A DNA stretch of 64,000 nt from Apostichopus japonicus (taxonomy: Eukaryota; Echinodermata; Holothuroidea; Aspidochirotida; Stichopodidae): assembly GCF_037975245.1 (NCBI RefSeq), contig NC_092568.1, positions 3,472,001 through 3,536,000 of the forward strand, written 5' to 3'. The position numbers were made by a program, and so were the translations under genes. Positions 1 through 13,838 of this stretch are shown piece after piece (positions within the stretch are counted from its first letter, which is position 1; every line of letters starts with the position of its first letter). Under the pieces are notes generated by a model. That model had not been told where the DNA came from. It ran no database searches and saw only the letters and a list, made by a program, of their open reading frames with translations.

Positions 1-808
<808 letters not shown>

Positions 809-1060
809 GTCACAACCAGTTCGGGGATAACCCCCTCAAGTATTTTATTGATTGCTTTACGTGTTTATTTAATTGGATGCTAATTATTTAGCCATGGTTT
901 TGTGCATCCTTAAGCATTACGTAATCATTTCTTTGTTAACGAGTATCGGAATTTCGTCGGCATCGGGTATAAATAGAACAGTAAAGCCACGTGCTCTCTC
1001 TTTTCAATCTCGGTCTTGAACCGAAAGCAAAACCGTAAGTTGCTCTTGTTTAATTATAAC
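809..1060 (+). promoter_or_regulatory. TATA-containing, possibly LTR-derived promoter segment
   Basis: The segment begins TGTCACAACC right after the microsatellite and has a good TATA box (TATAAATA at 968-975). About 60 bp on is AACCGTAAGT, which could serve as a splice donor. A TG start followed by a TATA box resembles an LTR of a retrotransposon. I could not find a matching CA end, a primer-binding site or a target duplication, so a solo LTR is only a guess. No coding exon can be tied to it. Confidence 0.25.
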
Positions 1061-1589
1061 ATGTTAGCTCAGAATTTTAGTTCAAAAGAAACCAATTTCC
1101 ACCTTCATTGAGATAACATGGACTCATTACTTTACGAATTAAATTCGGTGTTTATTGTACTTTTATAGATGGCAAAAGAGGCAGGGAAGAAACTAAATTA
1201 AAGCTTGAACGACGAAAGAAAGAGAGTTACGTGAAACTACGAAAAGGAAAGGCCGACGCTCGTATATAGAAAGAAAGAACATTCATTTGTGTAGAAACCA
1301 TAAACGTTGACAGAACCCTCAACGAACAAAACTAGGACCATAAGAAAGAAAGCCATATGAAGTATAGAAGTGGAAGTTTAAAAGGATATATATAGAAAAT
1401 GATGATTTATTTTGTTCTATGTAACCAATATTAATTTTATTGTTGTTGTTAACAATTATATTGAACTTGTGAAACTCATATACTCTCTCTGTCCGTCTTT
1501 ACATCGTTGTCGACTGCTCTCTTGAAAAGAATCCGTGAAAATAATAAAAATAATAAAAATAATAATAATAATAATAATAATGATAATAA
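1061..1589. other. Gene-free stretch
   Basis: A/T- and GAAA-rich sequence with no supported exon. It ends in an imperfect AAT/AAAAT repeat (about 1537-1606) that serves as the tail of the next LINE fragment. Confidence 0.5.
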
Positions 1590-2470
1590 TAATAATTATA
1601 ATAATAAGGCATTTATATAGCGCCATATCTGAAACAATATTCTATGGCGCTTTGCAATTAAGGAAAATTTAGAACATACAAATGAACAAAAAGAGCAACA
1701 AGATAGAAAAAAGAAAAAGAGGATTACTTAAAGGCCTCATTAAAGAGAACTTTCTTCAGAGCTTTTTTGAAAGAGAGAAATGTGGATTGATTAGCAACCG
1801 AAGACGGCAAGTCATTCCACAGCCTGGCCCCAGTTACAGAAAATACACTGTTTTGTGCGGGTGGCGGGAACGTTTAAAGTAGTAGCAGATATGCTTCTTA
1901 TGCAGTTTGACGAAACACGCCTAGTAAACATCTTACACAAATAATCGGGGCCTGTTTATTAATTCATTTATAAATCAAACAAAGAACCTTGAATGTAATG
2001 CGTTGCTTAATGGGGAGCCAATGTAAAGTGAAAAGACAGTCCCTGGCACTGTCATATGTTCTTCTGCACAGAATCAATTTTGCAGCCTTGTTTTGTATAG
2101 ACTGTAAGGGCCCGAAGCAGGGTAGAGGCAGGTAAACCGATCAGCATAGCATTACATTAGACAACATGAGGTATTACAAGACCCAAGACCACAGATTTAC
2201 AACTTTCACAATCAAGGAACTTAAGAATTTGTCTGATTTTGTTAAGGTTACCACTAGCAATCCTGCATTTCTCAGAAATATGTTTTTTTCAGAGACAAGT
2301 TAGTGTCAAGCTGAACCCCAAATAGTTTAACAGAGTCAACAACGTCAACATTAGTATCACCCACCAACATTGAACTTGTTTGAGTCTTGTTTTTATAGAA
2401 CTGTGAATGAAACACAATGACCTCCGTTTTGCGGTCATTCATCTGTAGTTTATTCTCAGTCATCCCGGTT
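1590..2470 (-). pseudogene. CR1/Jockey-like LINE fragment, RT C-terminal region
   Basis: On the minus strand, pieces in different frames give TENKLQMNDRKTEVIVF, then QNKAAKLILCRRTYDSARDC, then LHWLPIKQRITFKVLCLIYK, then GARLWNDLPSSVANQSTF. These are, in order, the NxLxLNxxKTE..F, QNxAA+, LHWLP-x-x-x-R-I-x-F-K and LWNxLP motifs seen at the end of RT ORFs in CR1/Jockey-group retrotransposons. Frame changes and stops show that it is dead. The 3' end at about 1600 carries an AAT-type simple tail, as expected for such an element. Confidence 0.7.
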
Positions 2471-2539
2471 TTCTCACTGGATGATGTGTGTTGTAGAACA
2501 GAGACCTCATGTTGCTCTTCTGCAGTGTTGCCAGATCTA

Positions 2540-3185
2540 AAATCCGTTTATTATGTATTATGTATTTTATGTAAAAGTAAGAGGGCCTGACGTTTCGGGC
2601 CTAGCAGGACCTCTTCAGAGACTAAGCCGAAAACAAAACGAAAACAAACTAAGAATTAACACAGTCGGATGGACAGACAATTAAATTGAACAAATGAGCG
2701 GCAGTGAATATTGCACACATATATAGACACAACAAAGAAGAGGTCAAATGACAGGAAGGAGCGATAAGAGGATTAAGGGCTTTGGAGATAAACTCCAAGG
2801 GGTGTAACAATGGGGTAATAAGTAATGGAAGTGAAAGGGGATCAGGGAGGACAACCTGTGAATGTGAGAGGGCGAAGAATGGATGAGGGAGGAGAGAAGG
2901 AGGAGAGGGGAAGGGGGGGGGGGAGAGGGAGAAAAGGGAAGGGGTGGTTTAACTATTCCCTTCTTGAATGTTGAAACCATGTGGTTGAATGGTGCGAAGG
3001 TGTTGGATCCACAAACGTTTTCTGCTGAGGCGAATTGTATCGGAGCGGTCACTGATCCAAAATAGTTCGTTGCAAACGTTAGAAACGTCGCCCAAGTCGA
3101 GTTTTCGATTCCGGAAAGTGGACCTTGCAGACAATGCTTCTGGAGGGAAATGAACCATACTGGACGCTGGTAGTAATTAGGCAAA
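2540..3185 (-). mobile_element. Penelope-like/GIY-YIG retroelement 3' fragment (family P, copy 1)
   Basis: The minus strand encodes RLSRKRLWIQHLRTIQPHGF, which resembles the E-x-x-WI-x-x-L-x-T-x-x-P-x-GxN end of GIY-YIG endonuclease domains in Penelope-like elements. It is followed by a pyrimidine-rich stretch and a conserved block at 2590-2625 (CTGACGTTTCGGGCCTAGCA on the plus strand). The same block recurs at 22334-22515 and 25758-26080, and in an overlapping frame NTFAPFNHMVSTFKK here matches NAFAAYNLMASTFRK there. A repeat family is therefore well supported; the Penelope assignment is less sure. Confidence 0.5.
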
Positions 3186-3898
3186 GAGGCGGCAGATTGG
3201 GATGGAAAGTGACAACAAGAGGATTTCTGGACGTTGTTTTCAGTTACCCTGGGCTCCTTTCCCAGGAGAGTGGATTTACGAAGAGAGCTCTTTGAACGGC
3301 TTGGTGAACACTCCTGGCACTGTGTCCACTGACAATGAAATCCAACTTTAGGTTCATTTCATGGTGAAGAAAAGTAGAATTATTACAGCAAATTCAGTCA
3401 AACTCGAGTAAGCTTTACGAACTGTGCAACCAGTATGACGACGTGAAAAAAATGGCATGACGTAATGAACTACGTTGGCTAAATTGAAGTATTAGATCGA
3501 TGTGGTTTACCCTGATAGGCCTGTATTAATTTTAAAGTAAATTTAGTGCTTTTACATTGCAACTTGGGAAATTGATAATAACGCTAAGTGTAAATGTTTG
3601 AAAAAGAACAACAGCCAAGCCCTGGCAAAATATGCAACTTTTCTGTTTTCCAGTCGAAGCAGTACTAATTCTAAGATCCAGTGGTCAAAGGCCTAGATAA
3701 GTGTATTGTTGCCTGACAAATCTCCTTAAATAACGTTGAGACACTTTCTTATCTAAAACTGTTAATTTATTTCAGAATGTTGTGATCGCAAGTCCTCAAC
3801 TGCCGTGGAGATACTTTTCTTCTTTACAATACTTTCACATATACTGGCTCAATCAGGTAGGTACTATCTATTATCTATTTATCTGTCCGTCTGTATGT

Positions 3899-4388
3899 TT
3901 AGCTACAACGCGTACTAAACACCGCCGCACGTCTTGTTACTAGAACTCGGAAATATTAACACATTACCCCTACCATGATCGAACTCCACTGGCTCCCGAT
4001 ACGTGAACGATTCAACTACAAACTACTTCTGATGGTGCTCAAATGTATGCACAATGTAGGACCAAGCTACCTCACCAACTTGTTTCAGCTCTGAGTATCA
4101 TCCACACGCGCACTTCGCTCTAATTCATCACTGATGTTACTTATCCCTAGAGTAAAAACACAGACTTAAGGCTTGAGAACGTTCGCATCCAGTACATCGT
4201 GCCTGTGGAACTCACTTCCAGAACATATAAAAATGTGCAATACTGTGAACAGTTTCAAATCAGCAAATCTTTTCAACAAAGCATATATGTTATAATTGTT
4301 ATAATTATGTTAAGCGCTAAGAGAATTATTTCATAGTTTGTTTGGCGCTATATAAAAATGATCTATTATTATTATTATTATTATTATT
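3899..4388 (+). mobile_element. CR1-like LINE 3' end in intron 1 of upstream Ig copy
   Basis: Plus-strand remnant of an RT C-terminus: RSNSSLMLLIPRVKTQT, then LWNSLPEHIKMCNTVNSF, ending in an ATT-repeat tail. Stops and frame breaks are present, for example TGA in place of CGA after TCFSS. The same insertion with the same ends lies in intron 1 of the downstream Ig gene (39622-40110), where the frame is better kept. Confidence 0.75.
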
Positions 4389-6826
4389 GTATTGTTTTGG
4401 CTGTCAGCATGCAAGATTTACTATGTCAAGTATTCATATGTACAGTCTAGACAATTAAACACATCGTACTTCCAAAGCTGCCGATTTGCAAATTGCTCAT
4501 TAGATTCGAGTACGGCCCGAGTCAGAGCCCAGCTAGTCCTTGTCCAAGATAAATGGGCTCAAACCGGTCGGAGACCTAAAGGATCCGGAGTTCAGACCTT
4601 CACGAGGTTATGTCAAAGTCTGAGCTATATGGACTTAGAAGACTGTTTATAGTTGAAAGTTAACTTTTCAGGACCATCTCTGCCCAGAACTATTCTTATA
4701 TATATGATATATTCTTCAGTGAAACACAGTGAGGCATCCTTTCCTTTTTGTTACCCATGCAGGTATAGCCTCATATCGCTTAACAATCAGCAAGAAATAC
4801 GGCTTGAAAAGTATACTCATTAATCGCTTTTTAAAACTATTTAAGAAATATTTCTCATACAAATAAGTTTGACGGATGTGAAAAAAAACTACTTATAATG
4901 GTGATTCTATGTCAACAAGTAATACAAATCATGCGGTTTTTGACCTTGTTTTAACATAGATAATTTCGTCATATAGTATGTCTTCTCAAAACTTGCATGG
5001 ACACTATTTCAGTGATCGTACACATTTACAAAAGTATGAAAGTTTTTCCGGCCGGGTAGGTTTTGGTATGTATTTCAGCCGTTCACAATACTTTGAAGGA
5101 GGGGAGTGGGGGGGGGGGGGAAGGAGGAGGAGGAGTGTGGTTACGAACTTTGAAATGTCGTCCAACTCGAGTTTCAGTCTTTAATTGTTGGTTGTGGATC
5201 TGCGGTTATAGTTTCTTGTGAGAATTCTTGGTCTCCCCTACTGACTATTTCAGACTCTATAAGTAATAGGGTAAATTAGATGCAGTGAAAGTCATAACCC
5301 TTTGACTGGTGAGAGAATCCGATTTCCGGATGTGGACTTTGTTTGGTGAGGGGGGGGGCGGGGAGGGGGGATAGTTATATAATATGAATGAAATGTCTAA
5401 TGATTAATCGATAACTAATAAAGGTATTATAGCTACCACCAATGACTTCCATATTCATAAGCAAAATTCATAATGTGAGTGTGTGTTTATGATGGCAAGT
5501 TTAAGGTAGTCATTTTATCCCATCGTAAGTGATTTGTGCGGAACGTCAGGTTACTGAGGTCAGGTGTTTTACTTGCCTACAATCGTTTCATTACAGAAAG
5601 CAACGTTCTCTTGTGTAACCCACAACAATATGTACACATTCATCAACAAGGAACGATTTACTGCAGCGTGTCTGAGCCTATATATGGCTTCTACTGGTAT
5701 TTTGAGGATAACCCACAATCCATAGTAACAATGTTGGAAGACAGACAGGCCGGACCTAGGAGTAATACATTAAGGATTGCTCGCAATGGATCTCTGATAT
5801 TCAGCAACGTTTCACTGAGTGACGAAGGACAGTTTAAAGTCGATGCTATTCTTGACGCTGGTGGCGATGTATCCGCCTTCATTGATCTTGTTGTAATAGG
5901 TAAGTAATGTATACAGGCTATACTGTTATAGAGAAATATGTCTAAGCAGATGCGAAAGTACCCCAACCAAACTTGAGTTTATAATTACCCTTTCATTGTT
6001 TCCATTTGATATGAAGTCGTTTTAAGGAAAATTTCACCTGTTTGTAAGCTTAAGGCTTTGCCAAAGGACCGTCATTGCCAACTGCCAAACATTAACGGAA
6101 GGTTTCCAAAGTTTTAATTCCGATTCGGTACTCCACATTGATTACGTTATAAATCATTCAGGTACTTGGGTGCTGTTGAAATATGTTTTGGAAAGATTGT
6201 CGATGAATCCAGTTCCCTGGTATCCCTTACTTTTACCCTAGTATGTCTCAATGATTACGCCAGTGTAAGACAAGCCACGTGGATAAACCCCTCGTAAGAT
6301 ATACGCGTTTTTAAGTCGAGTATACGCGTATCTATTGATATATAGCCAATCATAAAACGTTTGTATATGGTCGTATTAAATTGAATATATTCATGGTTTC
6401 ATTCAAATATATACGCATACATGCATTCGAATATATACGCGTAAATTAGTTCGAATTTATCCTGGTATGAATTTAATACTGTCCTTATTTTAATTCAAAT
6501 ACATCCTCGTATTAATTCGAATGTAAACATATATTAAATCTTGAGATGACAAGAAGGCTTTCTAATACCATCGTACATAATGAAAGTATTAGTTAATCCA
6601 CGATCATTGACGATTAGGAAGTCCACTTTTAATATAGGTGGAGTCAGACCGAAGTTTGAACACAGACTCAGGTAAGGAATTTGTATATCTGCAAGGAGCA
6701 AGTTTGGATTTCTGGCGGCAAGGATGGAGGCTTTTAGGTGATAAGAAGGGTTGTCGTTGCTCTCCCTAAACAACATATTTATAAGTGCTCATGTTGCCCT
6801 CGTTTACTAATTACTTTATAAATATG

Positions 6827-7018
6827 TCTCTTGTGAGACTTTGTACCTTAATAGCAAACCTGTGTATACCAGACACAATGTTGTGCATGTCGTAATATGT
6901 GATTTTGGAACTATGGGAGTCAACGAAATACAGGGAACAACAAAATCACAGACAGATGATTACATAAGAGGCAGCTGTTATTTTTTATCAAACGACATAT
7001 TTCACTATCAATTAAAGT
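6827..7018 (+). pseudogene. Possible relic lectin-like exon in intron 2 (upstream copy)
   Basis: This is homologous to 45150-45336 of the downstream copy and keeps the same frame (HNVVHVVICDFGTMGVNEIQ). The first Cys of the downstream version (LNCKPGY) has become Ser and the 5' part is missing. It is probably a non-coding fossil. See the longer downstream version for the domain guess. Confidence 0.3.
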
Positions 7019-9963
7019 GACACTGTTTAATAAAAGAAAAAGAAATTGGAAGAATGCAAATTTGATGTTTATTAATTCGTTATATAAACAAAATCACGTT
7101 AAGTCAGAAACAATTAGCAACATGTTAAAAACAAAGTACTTGACTATATGTTTGAACAGCTAAATAATCGTTTAAAAATACCTCCGAAATCCCCTTTCTA
7201 ACGGATTTAGAATGGATTTTGTACTTTCTGAAATGATCTTTTCTGATGTTCTTTCCTTTTAGTACCTTCAACACAGTTGTTTCCCACAATAGATGGTTGC
7301 CAGGGTGATGATTGCCGTTTGTTTCGGTATGGTGAATTTAAGTTGACATGTACATTGGTTGGACGACCAGCAGTAAATCTTACTTGGTACAATGATACTG
7401 CGGAGGCGCCAGTGACGGACGCCACTGAACTGAATTACAAGGACCCATCCTCAGATATGTTCGTGTCTTCTTCTACCATCAATGTAACGATTGATATCGA
7501 AAACGTACAAAACTTGACATGTTTCCTACGAGGTTTATCAGTTTCCGAAAGGACGAAGAACGCGTCGGTTCTTTTGATGGGACCTACAAATCTTGATAAT
7601 GTATACAGGTCCAAATACCTTGATATTAACTAGGACACTATCTTTAATGAGATACTACAAAATAGTTGTGATAGAGAAACAACGTTTATTCAAACAACAG
7701 AACCTATTGGCAAGACCATTCATATGGCAGATAAATACGATGATCATGGTCCACTTGTACTAACTTCGATGTGTCGTTCAAATCATACTTACACAAGAAC
7801 GTCGATTAAATTGCTTCGTTACAAAACACCAGATGACAGTAGTGCATCATTCGTTGAACAATGTCAAAGTAAAAACAATTGCATTATTGTTGCTGACGAT
7901 GGTAACGCAATTTTGACATGTTTTGTCAATAACACTTGTCCTGCAGCAGAAATCTCATGGAAAGTAGGTAACCAACATGTGTCGATCATTGAAACAACAG
8001 CTTCCTCGTCATGTATCTTCGATGTGTGTAATTCATCTGTGACTATCCGAGTTAAAGTTACCAGCTATAACGGCCAAATCGAGTATCCGCAATGTCTGAT
8101 GTGTCTTGTTACTCTCCCGGGATCTGGCTTTAGTGACGTGTCGTCTGTTACATTACAACTGAATGGTGGTAAGATGATATTACTGAGTGACAATAGATTT
8201 AAGGGAAAAAGTTAACTCGCTGTAGTATATGACCCCGAAGGTGTGGTCGACAGTTTCACGTCCTAAGAACTGAAAAAAAGTGAAATCAGCAATATTTAGA
8301 GAAAACAATGAACAGAGGACTTAAGCAGAAAGTAAACAATGCAATACAAAACATATTTAATAATACGTATCCTAAATTCAAGAACACACTTACCGTAATA
8401 AACCCAACCAACGACCAGCTCTCCCCTCCCCTCCCATCCCCTACCCCACCCACTCAAACCCACAGCTTACACAATCGATAGGTGAATGATGCAACATTAA
8501 AATTGATCACAAGAGATTAAGAGTCCTACAGCTTGGTGGTATGATCACGAAGTTTAAACAAAGAAATGTGGCGAATAACTCGTTTTGGCTAGCTTATGGG
8601 GGTAAAATGTTCCTGTCGAACAATACTTAAGACGAGGTTAAACAAGAGTGAAGTAAATTGTACGAAGAATACTTTTTGGTTAAAGGAATGTCTTAATCTG
8701 CCAATTACACCAATATTTTTGAAGATATATGACTGATGTGCTCGTGCTAAATAAGCTTACTGTCAATTATAACACCAAGAAATGTAACAATTTTGGCTGG
8801 TTCAAGCATATTAAAATTAAACGTTTGTGTCTCGACACGGCGAGGGACGGAATTTGGACTTACTGTTTGATATTTTCTTTCAATATTTAGAAATCATATT
8901 TGGGAACGTTGTTTTTAATTTCATGAGCTTCGATTAGTTATGCTACATACCAAAAGTGAATGTTTCCTATTGAATTAACATCTATATTCAAGTTTGTGGT
9001 TGAACAGTTTTGGCTCTTACCCAGTTATTAGGAACAATGATGATGTAATTGGTGTTTCGTTATTTATTCGCAGCAACTACCAGTGTAGTTACCACCAGGG
9101 AAGATACAAGGAGCACCTCGGTCACGACAAACATCCCCACTACACCGATTACACCAGACTGTCCATCTCACGTCGGAATTATCGTTATTCTTTGTACGTT
9201 AGCGGTGATTGAATTCATTATCATCATTGTCATCAGAAAAAGACAACTCTTCAGAGAAAGTATGAAAAGAGAAGCCATTGAACCATCTCTGTAGCTTTCG
9301 AGAACATCAGAGATCTTGAGTATAGCCAACGATCACATCGAATGTCTCTTCTCTCGTTGAAATAAATATGATTATAAATATGATTGCAATAATTATTAGC
9401 CATTTTCTTGCCAAAATCCTAAGCAGTGTCACCACTAGTCTCCATTTGAACCATTTAACCTCACACGCAACTGGTTGCACTGCATCACATGTGTTCCACT
9501 TCTATGTCGTTTGATTATGAATTACATTGTTGATTTAATGTAATGTTGTCACACTGGACCATTGTTAGGAATCCGGTATGGGTGCTATTCATGATAATCC
9601 CTATGCCAAATACATATAGCAATTAATTTAATAAACTAATTAATTAATTAATTACATAATTATATACATGTCGCTCTAGGTGAATTTAACTCTTTTCACC
9701 ACACTTCGGGCGACATAGAATAAAATAACACTTCGGGCGACATTGGAATGCTTGTATTAAAAAACGCCCATCTATCCAATTTTTTCTTCAAATGATCATA
9801 CAAAATGATCATATAATGTGTTACTACGTCATGTTCGGGTAATCTACATTCGCGCAATTTTCAGTGAAATCTTAGCTTATCATACCTACTACATACGACA
9901 AATGGCGGCGACTCAAATACTTCCTAATGACCAATTTAAAAAATTTAGCACATGCATATAGGC

Positions 9964-10315
9964 CAGGGATGGGCAACCTTTTGAATGAATGGGCCAGATA
10001 TAAGGAGTGAAAAATTGACTGGGCCGCGCTTAACCAACGACCTGCTGTTGATTTCAAACCTTTGATTCCGAGGACTTTCAAGCAATAGGTGTGTGTACTT
10101 AATCTGTATTCACAAAAACATAATGTCAATACAGTACCTACCTAAAAGGCCTACCTACATAACAGTATCATTGGTGCCGATAAATAAGCAGCTTGCGTTT
10201 TTTGTGATGATGTAAAATAGATTGATTTTTTCTTATTCTTGAGACATCTCACGGGCCGCAAAAAAATCACTGGCGGGCCACATGTGGCCCGCGGGCCGTA
10301 GGTTGCCCACCCCAG
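9964..10315. mobile_element. hAT-like non-autonomous element, 352 bp, perfect 8-bp target duplication
   Basis: The termini are CAGGGATGGGCAACC on the left and GGTTGCCCACCCCAG on the right, 13 of 15 positions inverted-complementary. The element is flanked by the exact 8-bp direct repeat ATATAGGC (9956-9963 and 10316-10323). Inside are GGGCCGC and GGCCACATGTGGCCCG stretches typical of short hAT elements. No transposase frame is present. An 8-bp duplication and CAGGG ends are hallmarks of the hAT superfamily. Confidence 0.9.
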
Positions 10316-10323
10316 ATATAGGC

Positions 10324-13300
10324 GAAATGCCTATTTTCTTATTCTTATTCAAACCCCCCTCAAACCTACAATGACGGGGGCACGAACTCCAAAACCACCG
10401 CAGTGGTAGTCCATGATGTCTGACGCGTTAAAACTATTCTCATACCTTCTTAAAACTAGCAGTGAAGACAGTATAGGCCACCCCTTAATATGACCGTTTA
10501 TTGTTAATATAGATGGAATTTTAAGAGGTTCAATCAAAAATATATTAAGAAACCAAGTTACCTTATGGACACAACTGCCAACAACATGTCTTACTGTTGC
10601 TTGGACTCTGCTCTATGTTACTAAGAAAAACGTGTCCTGATGTTGCTTGTACAAGGACTACAAAACCAAATTGGCGGCAAGTTCTTTCTCAATGTAAATA
10701 ATATTTGGAATATTTTGAGTTTTTCAGATCATGAAAATACGAACTCCTTTCATATCCATTAAACAAGATTCAAAGAACACAATTTTTGCAGACGATATAT
10801 TGATTTTTTTGTCCCTCTGTACAGGTTTTAACAATATTAATATCAAATACAATTTTATATAATACTGATGATTTACAGGCCTATAGCATCATGTTTGAAA
10901 TAATTTTCAGGTTGTGAAAACAGTTGTTTTGTAGTAAGGAAAGAAATGCTTCAGTTTTACAATGCAAAATTAAACCATATTCCATTACATATATTCCTTT
11001 TTTATTTTATTTCCCTTTTCTAGTTTGCTATTGGCACCCTTATGGATGATTACTTAGGTAAGTTGTACACATGACAAAGAAAAAAAAAAGAATGAGAGAG
11101 AGACATAAAAATGAAAGATTTTAGCAGACAGTCTGCAATATTTATCGTTAGTGGCAGCTGGATTCCATTTGAAGCATGATTCGTCTTACAAGTATAAGTA
11201 GTGTATTGTTAGTTTCATTGCATCATTGTCACAATGCAGTTATGGATCTAGGATTTCTCCACAGGGGGTGAGGAGGAGGGGGGGGGGGGTGGGGGATTCC
11301 CGACGGTACCGCACTTTCGATTTGACGGTAACGCACATTCCATTAAACGGTACCGCACATTTAGACAAGTATCAGTGAATACCGAAATTGCTATAGGAAT
11401 AGAGGTGCATATGACAATATCAGTAGAAAGGAAGGATGAAGGGCATGCCAAAGATAATTCAAAGAGGGGACATGCTCCCCCCTGGCCCCCTAACTGGATG
11501 TACCCCTGCAATGAGTGCTTAAACATGTTAATTGTAAAATCAAGCATTAATGCTGGACCTATCACCTTTCTGTGCAGATGTTTCTAGCATTGTTTGCATG
11601 TAACAATCAGGGCTGAATTTGTTTTTCTTTAATGAGCTGTTGGATAAAATTCCAGCTGATTTCATCATGTTGGGTGATAGTAAGATCTTGTTATTATATA
11701 CCATTGCAAGTTGCAGTTAATTAAAGTGGATATAGTTAAAAGGGAAATCTTCTGATATCATACACCCAGCTGCTTCAAGTCCTTATAAATTTGTCAAGTT
11801 ATAGCTTTACAGTCTTGTACAAGGCCAAGGTCTCCTCAAATGACTTTTCGACGCTTATCCCCTGGTCATTGGTAACTTGTCACCACCCAAACACTAAAGG
11901 TGTGCAATATTCAACAGTCGCTCCCAAGCCACTACAGTGCGCCACATCTACATGTCCCCTGGGAGAGCAAGGGAAGGTATCGCATCTAGCCATCTTCATC
12001 CAGGCTGTTTGCTGGAACACGATGTGAGTGGTTTTGTAGTGGGTTTCACAACCTCAGAAACTTCCTCCATTATTGTAGGTTGCCACTGTTCTACAGTTCT
12101 ACTTGAACATGCTTGTACAGAGATAAGTAATTGTTCTGCCAAAAGAAGAAGTTGTTTCTTTGTACGGGGGGTACGGGGGAGAGGGGGGACGGGAGGGGGA
12201 AGGGGGTTGGGCGCTTTTTCTTGTGGAAGAGAGCAACAGTGTCACAGCTATACCACGTAGTTTTCATTAGTGATGCATAGATGCAAGAATGGCATTGATC
12301 ATAACACACAAGGAGGTATTCCACATGGTAGTGCTATAAGTGTAAAATCTGCATATCATATACCATGATATTCCCTGCCCACCCTTCCTCCCCCCAAATC
12401 AAACAAAAATCTAGTCTGTTTTTTGTTGTGTGATTGTGTCTTGATCTCTTATGGATTAAAACTTCACACTCATGTACTTGTTTATATTATCATATTATGC
12501 CAAATACTGATATTGGCAATCAAGCCCAAGTAGGGCTAATACAAGATCCATTCAAGATATTTGTGTATATGCTTGTAGCAATAAAACATTGTCACATTGC
12601 TGGTTTCAGAGGCTGGTATTTGTCCAGTTCCTATTATATGAGATGTTTTCAAAGATTATGTAAAAAGGTTTCCATTGGATCACTAGCTTTGAAATACCTG
12701 AAAAAGTCTACGTCAGTTTATACAACAGAAGGACACAAAATATCTGAAAGTTGAACCCATTACATTAGACCTAAGTCTAAGACAACCATTTACCTAGTGA
12801 GGGTTGACACTGCCATAGTGTGTTTTACCTATATAGCAAAGTTATCTTGAAATGTTACGATCAACGAAGGCCTTAAAGACTGCAGTATTATGTATATGTT
12901 TCTCAACTGACATTCTTCCAAGTTCCAGCAGATGAAGAATTCACATTATTTGCTTTATAATGATAACTGGCTTAAAGATACAAACTCGTGGGTTAAACAA
13001 CTTTTCAGAAGAATACATTTCTTCTCTAAGCATGTGGCATGAAAGAGCCCTGTTAACTTTTTGGAATTACAGAATGTGTTTGTAATTGTTGCATCAATTC
13101 CATGTACTAGGATCACAAACTTGTGCATGATCTTTAACTTTTTAATATTCATCTCTTCTCGGAAAATATGTCTAATAAATTCCACATGGAACAGACAGGT
13201 CTCAATTGTTTCTGGTTTACGTTTAATAAGTTTATAAATGTTTATCTTCTTCAGAGAGTTTTGCGTGTGTGTGTGTGGATTTGAAAGACGATGCATATTG

Positions 13301-13838
13301 TAACTGCTTGGACCGTTTTTGTAATTGTAAATATAAATTTGTTCTTTAATTAGTTATTTCGCTCTCATCTATGTGTCTGTAGTCTTATAAAGAAAGACTA
13401 AAAGATTCTTGTACAATGTTGTGATTCTTTATTTACAATTGTTTAGATGGTATGACAGTCAGCTATGCATGCACACAACATGTCTCCCGCACCATTGAAC
13501 TTTAACGACTTCTCCCAGTTACTCTTACCATCACCACAAAGACGAAAACAATACTAGAGAGATACATTGAAACTAGCTTGTGACATTTACATTAGCCAGT
13601 AGTCTTGCAAGTACCCCACATAACCCCATTCCACCCATAACTCCTCCCATAACCCCCTTCGCACCCCCCCCCCACAAGTCCACCTGTATACACATTGATT
13701 CTCTGAAAGGTCGCTACCCTTAATTCGGGTATGTCGGGGTAGACCCTTCACCTAACTTGTTCAAATTATGTTTAACCTGTTACACCACCAATTCTAAGAA
13801 ACACAATACATTTATAAGAATAGGCCAGATCACACGTG
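10324..13838. other. Gene-free stretch between Ig pseudogene and receptor gene
   Basis: No exon, RNA gene or complete transposon could be supported here. Short poly-G/poly-C runs (about 11278-11296, 12165-12210, 13660-13677) and a GT run near 13260-13277 are the only distinct features. The open frames present, up to 113 residues, lack domains, splice support or paralogues. The last 400 bp may include the 3' UTR of the minus-strand receptor gene. Confidence 0.5.

Larger units (their letters stand above)
3776..9294 (+). pseudogene. Decayed three-Ig-domain membrane receptor (upstream paralogue)
   Basis: Exon equivalents, all joined in phase 1, are 3776-3856, 5597-5899, 7263-8168 and 9074-9294. 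They match the intact paralogue at 39.5-47.6 kb exon for exon: signal peptide, disulfide-poor V-like domain, two further Ig-like domains, Thr-rich stalk, one membrane helix (GIIVILCTLAVIEFIIIIV) and a short basic tail. Two lesions are visible. The start ATG of the paralogue is GTG here (3805), with no in-frame ATG before it in the exon. A TAG stop at 7631-7633 falls in the middle of exon 3 where the paralogue has GAA; the frame is otherwise open through the rest of the exon. The TATA-like element of the other copy lies outside the duplicated block. At best a truncated secreted form could be made from another start. Splice signals are intact, so decay looks recent, or the two lesions could be assembly or allelic errors. 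Confidence 0.75.
3733..9707 (+). repeat. Duplicated block, upstream copy
   Basis: Sequence from GTTGAGACACTTTCTTATCT (about 3733) to CACTTCGG (about 9707) is collinear with about 39450-48008. Exons, introns, a LINE insertion and 3' flank are all shared. Outside these two points the sequences differ, so they mark the duplication breakpoints. This copy has about 560 bp in intron 1 (4862-5424) missing from the other, and lacks about 3.1 kb of intron 2 present there. Confidence 0.85.

Noticed and set aside
12434-12754. 106-residue plus-strand frame
   Set aside because: No recognisable domain and no exon signals; composition typical of chance frames in A/T-rich DNA.
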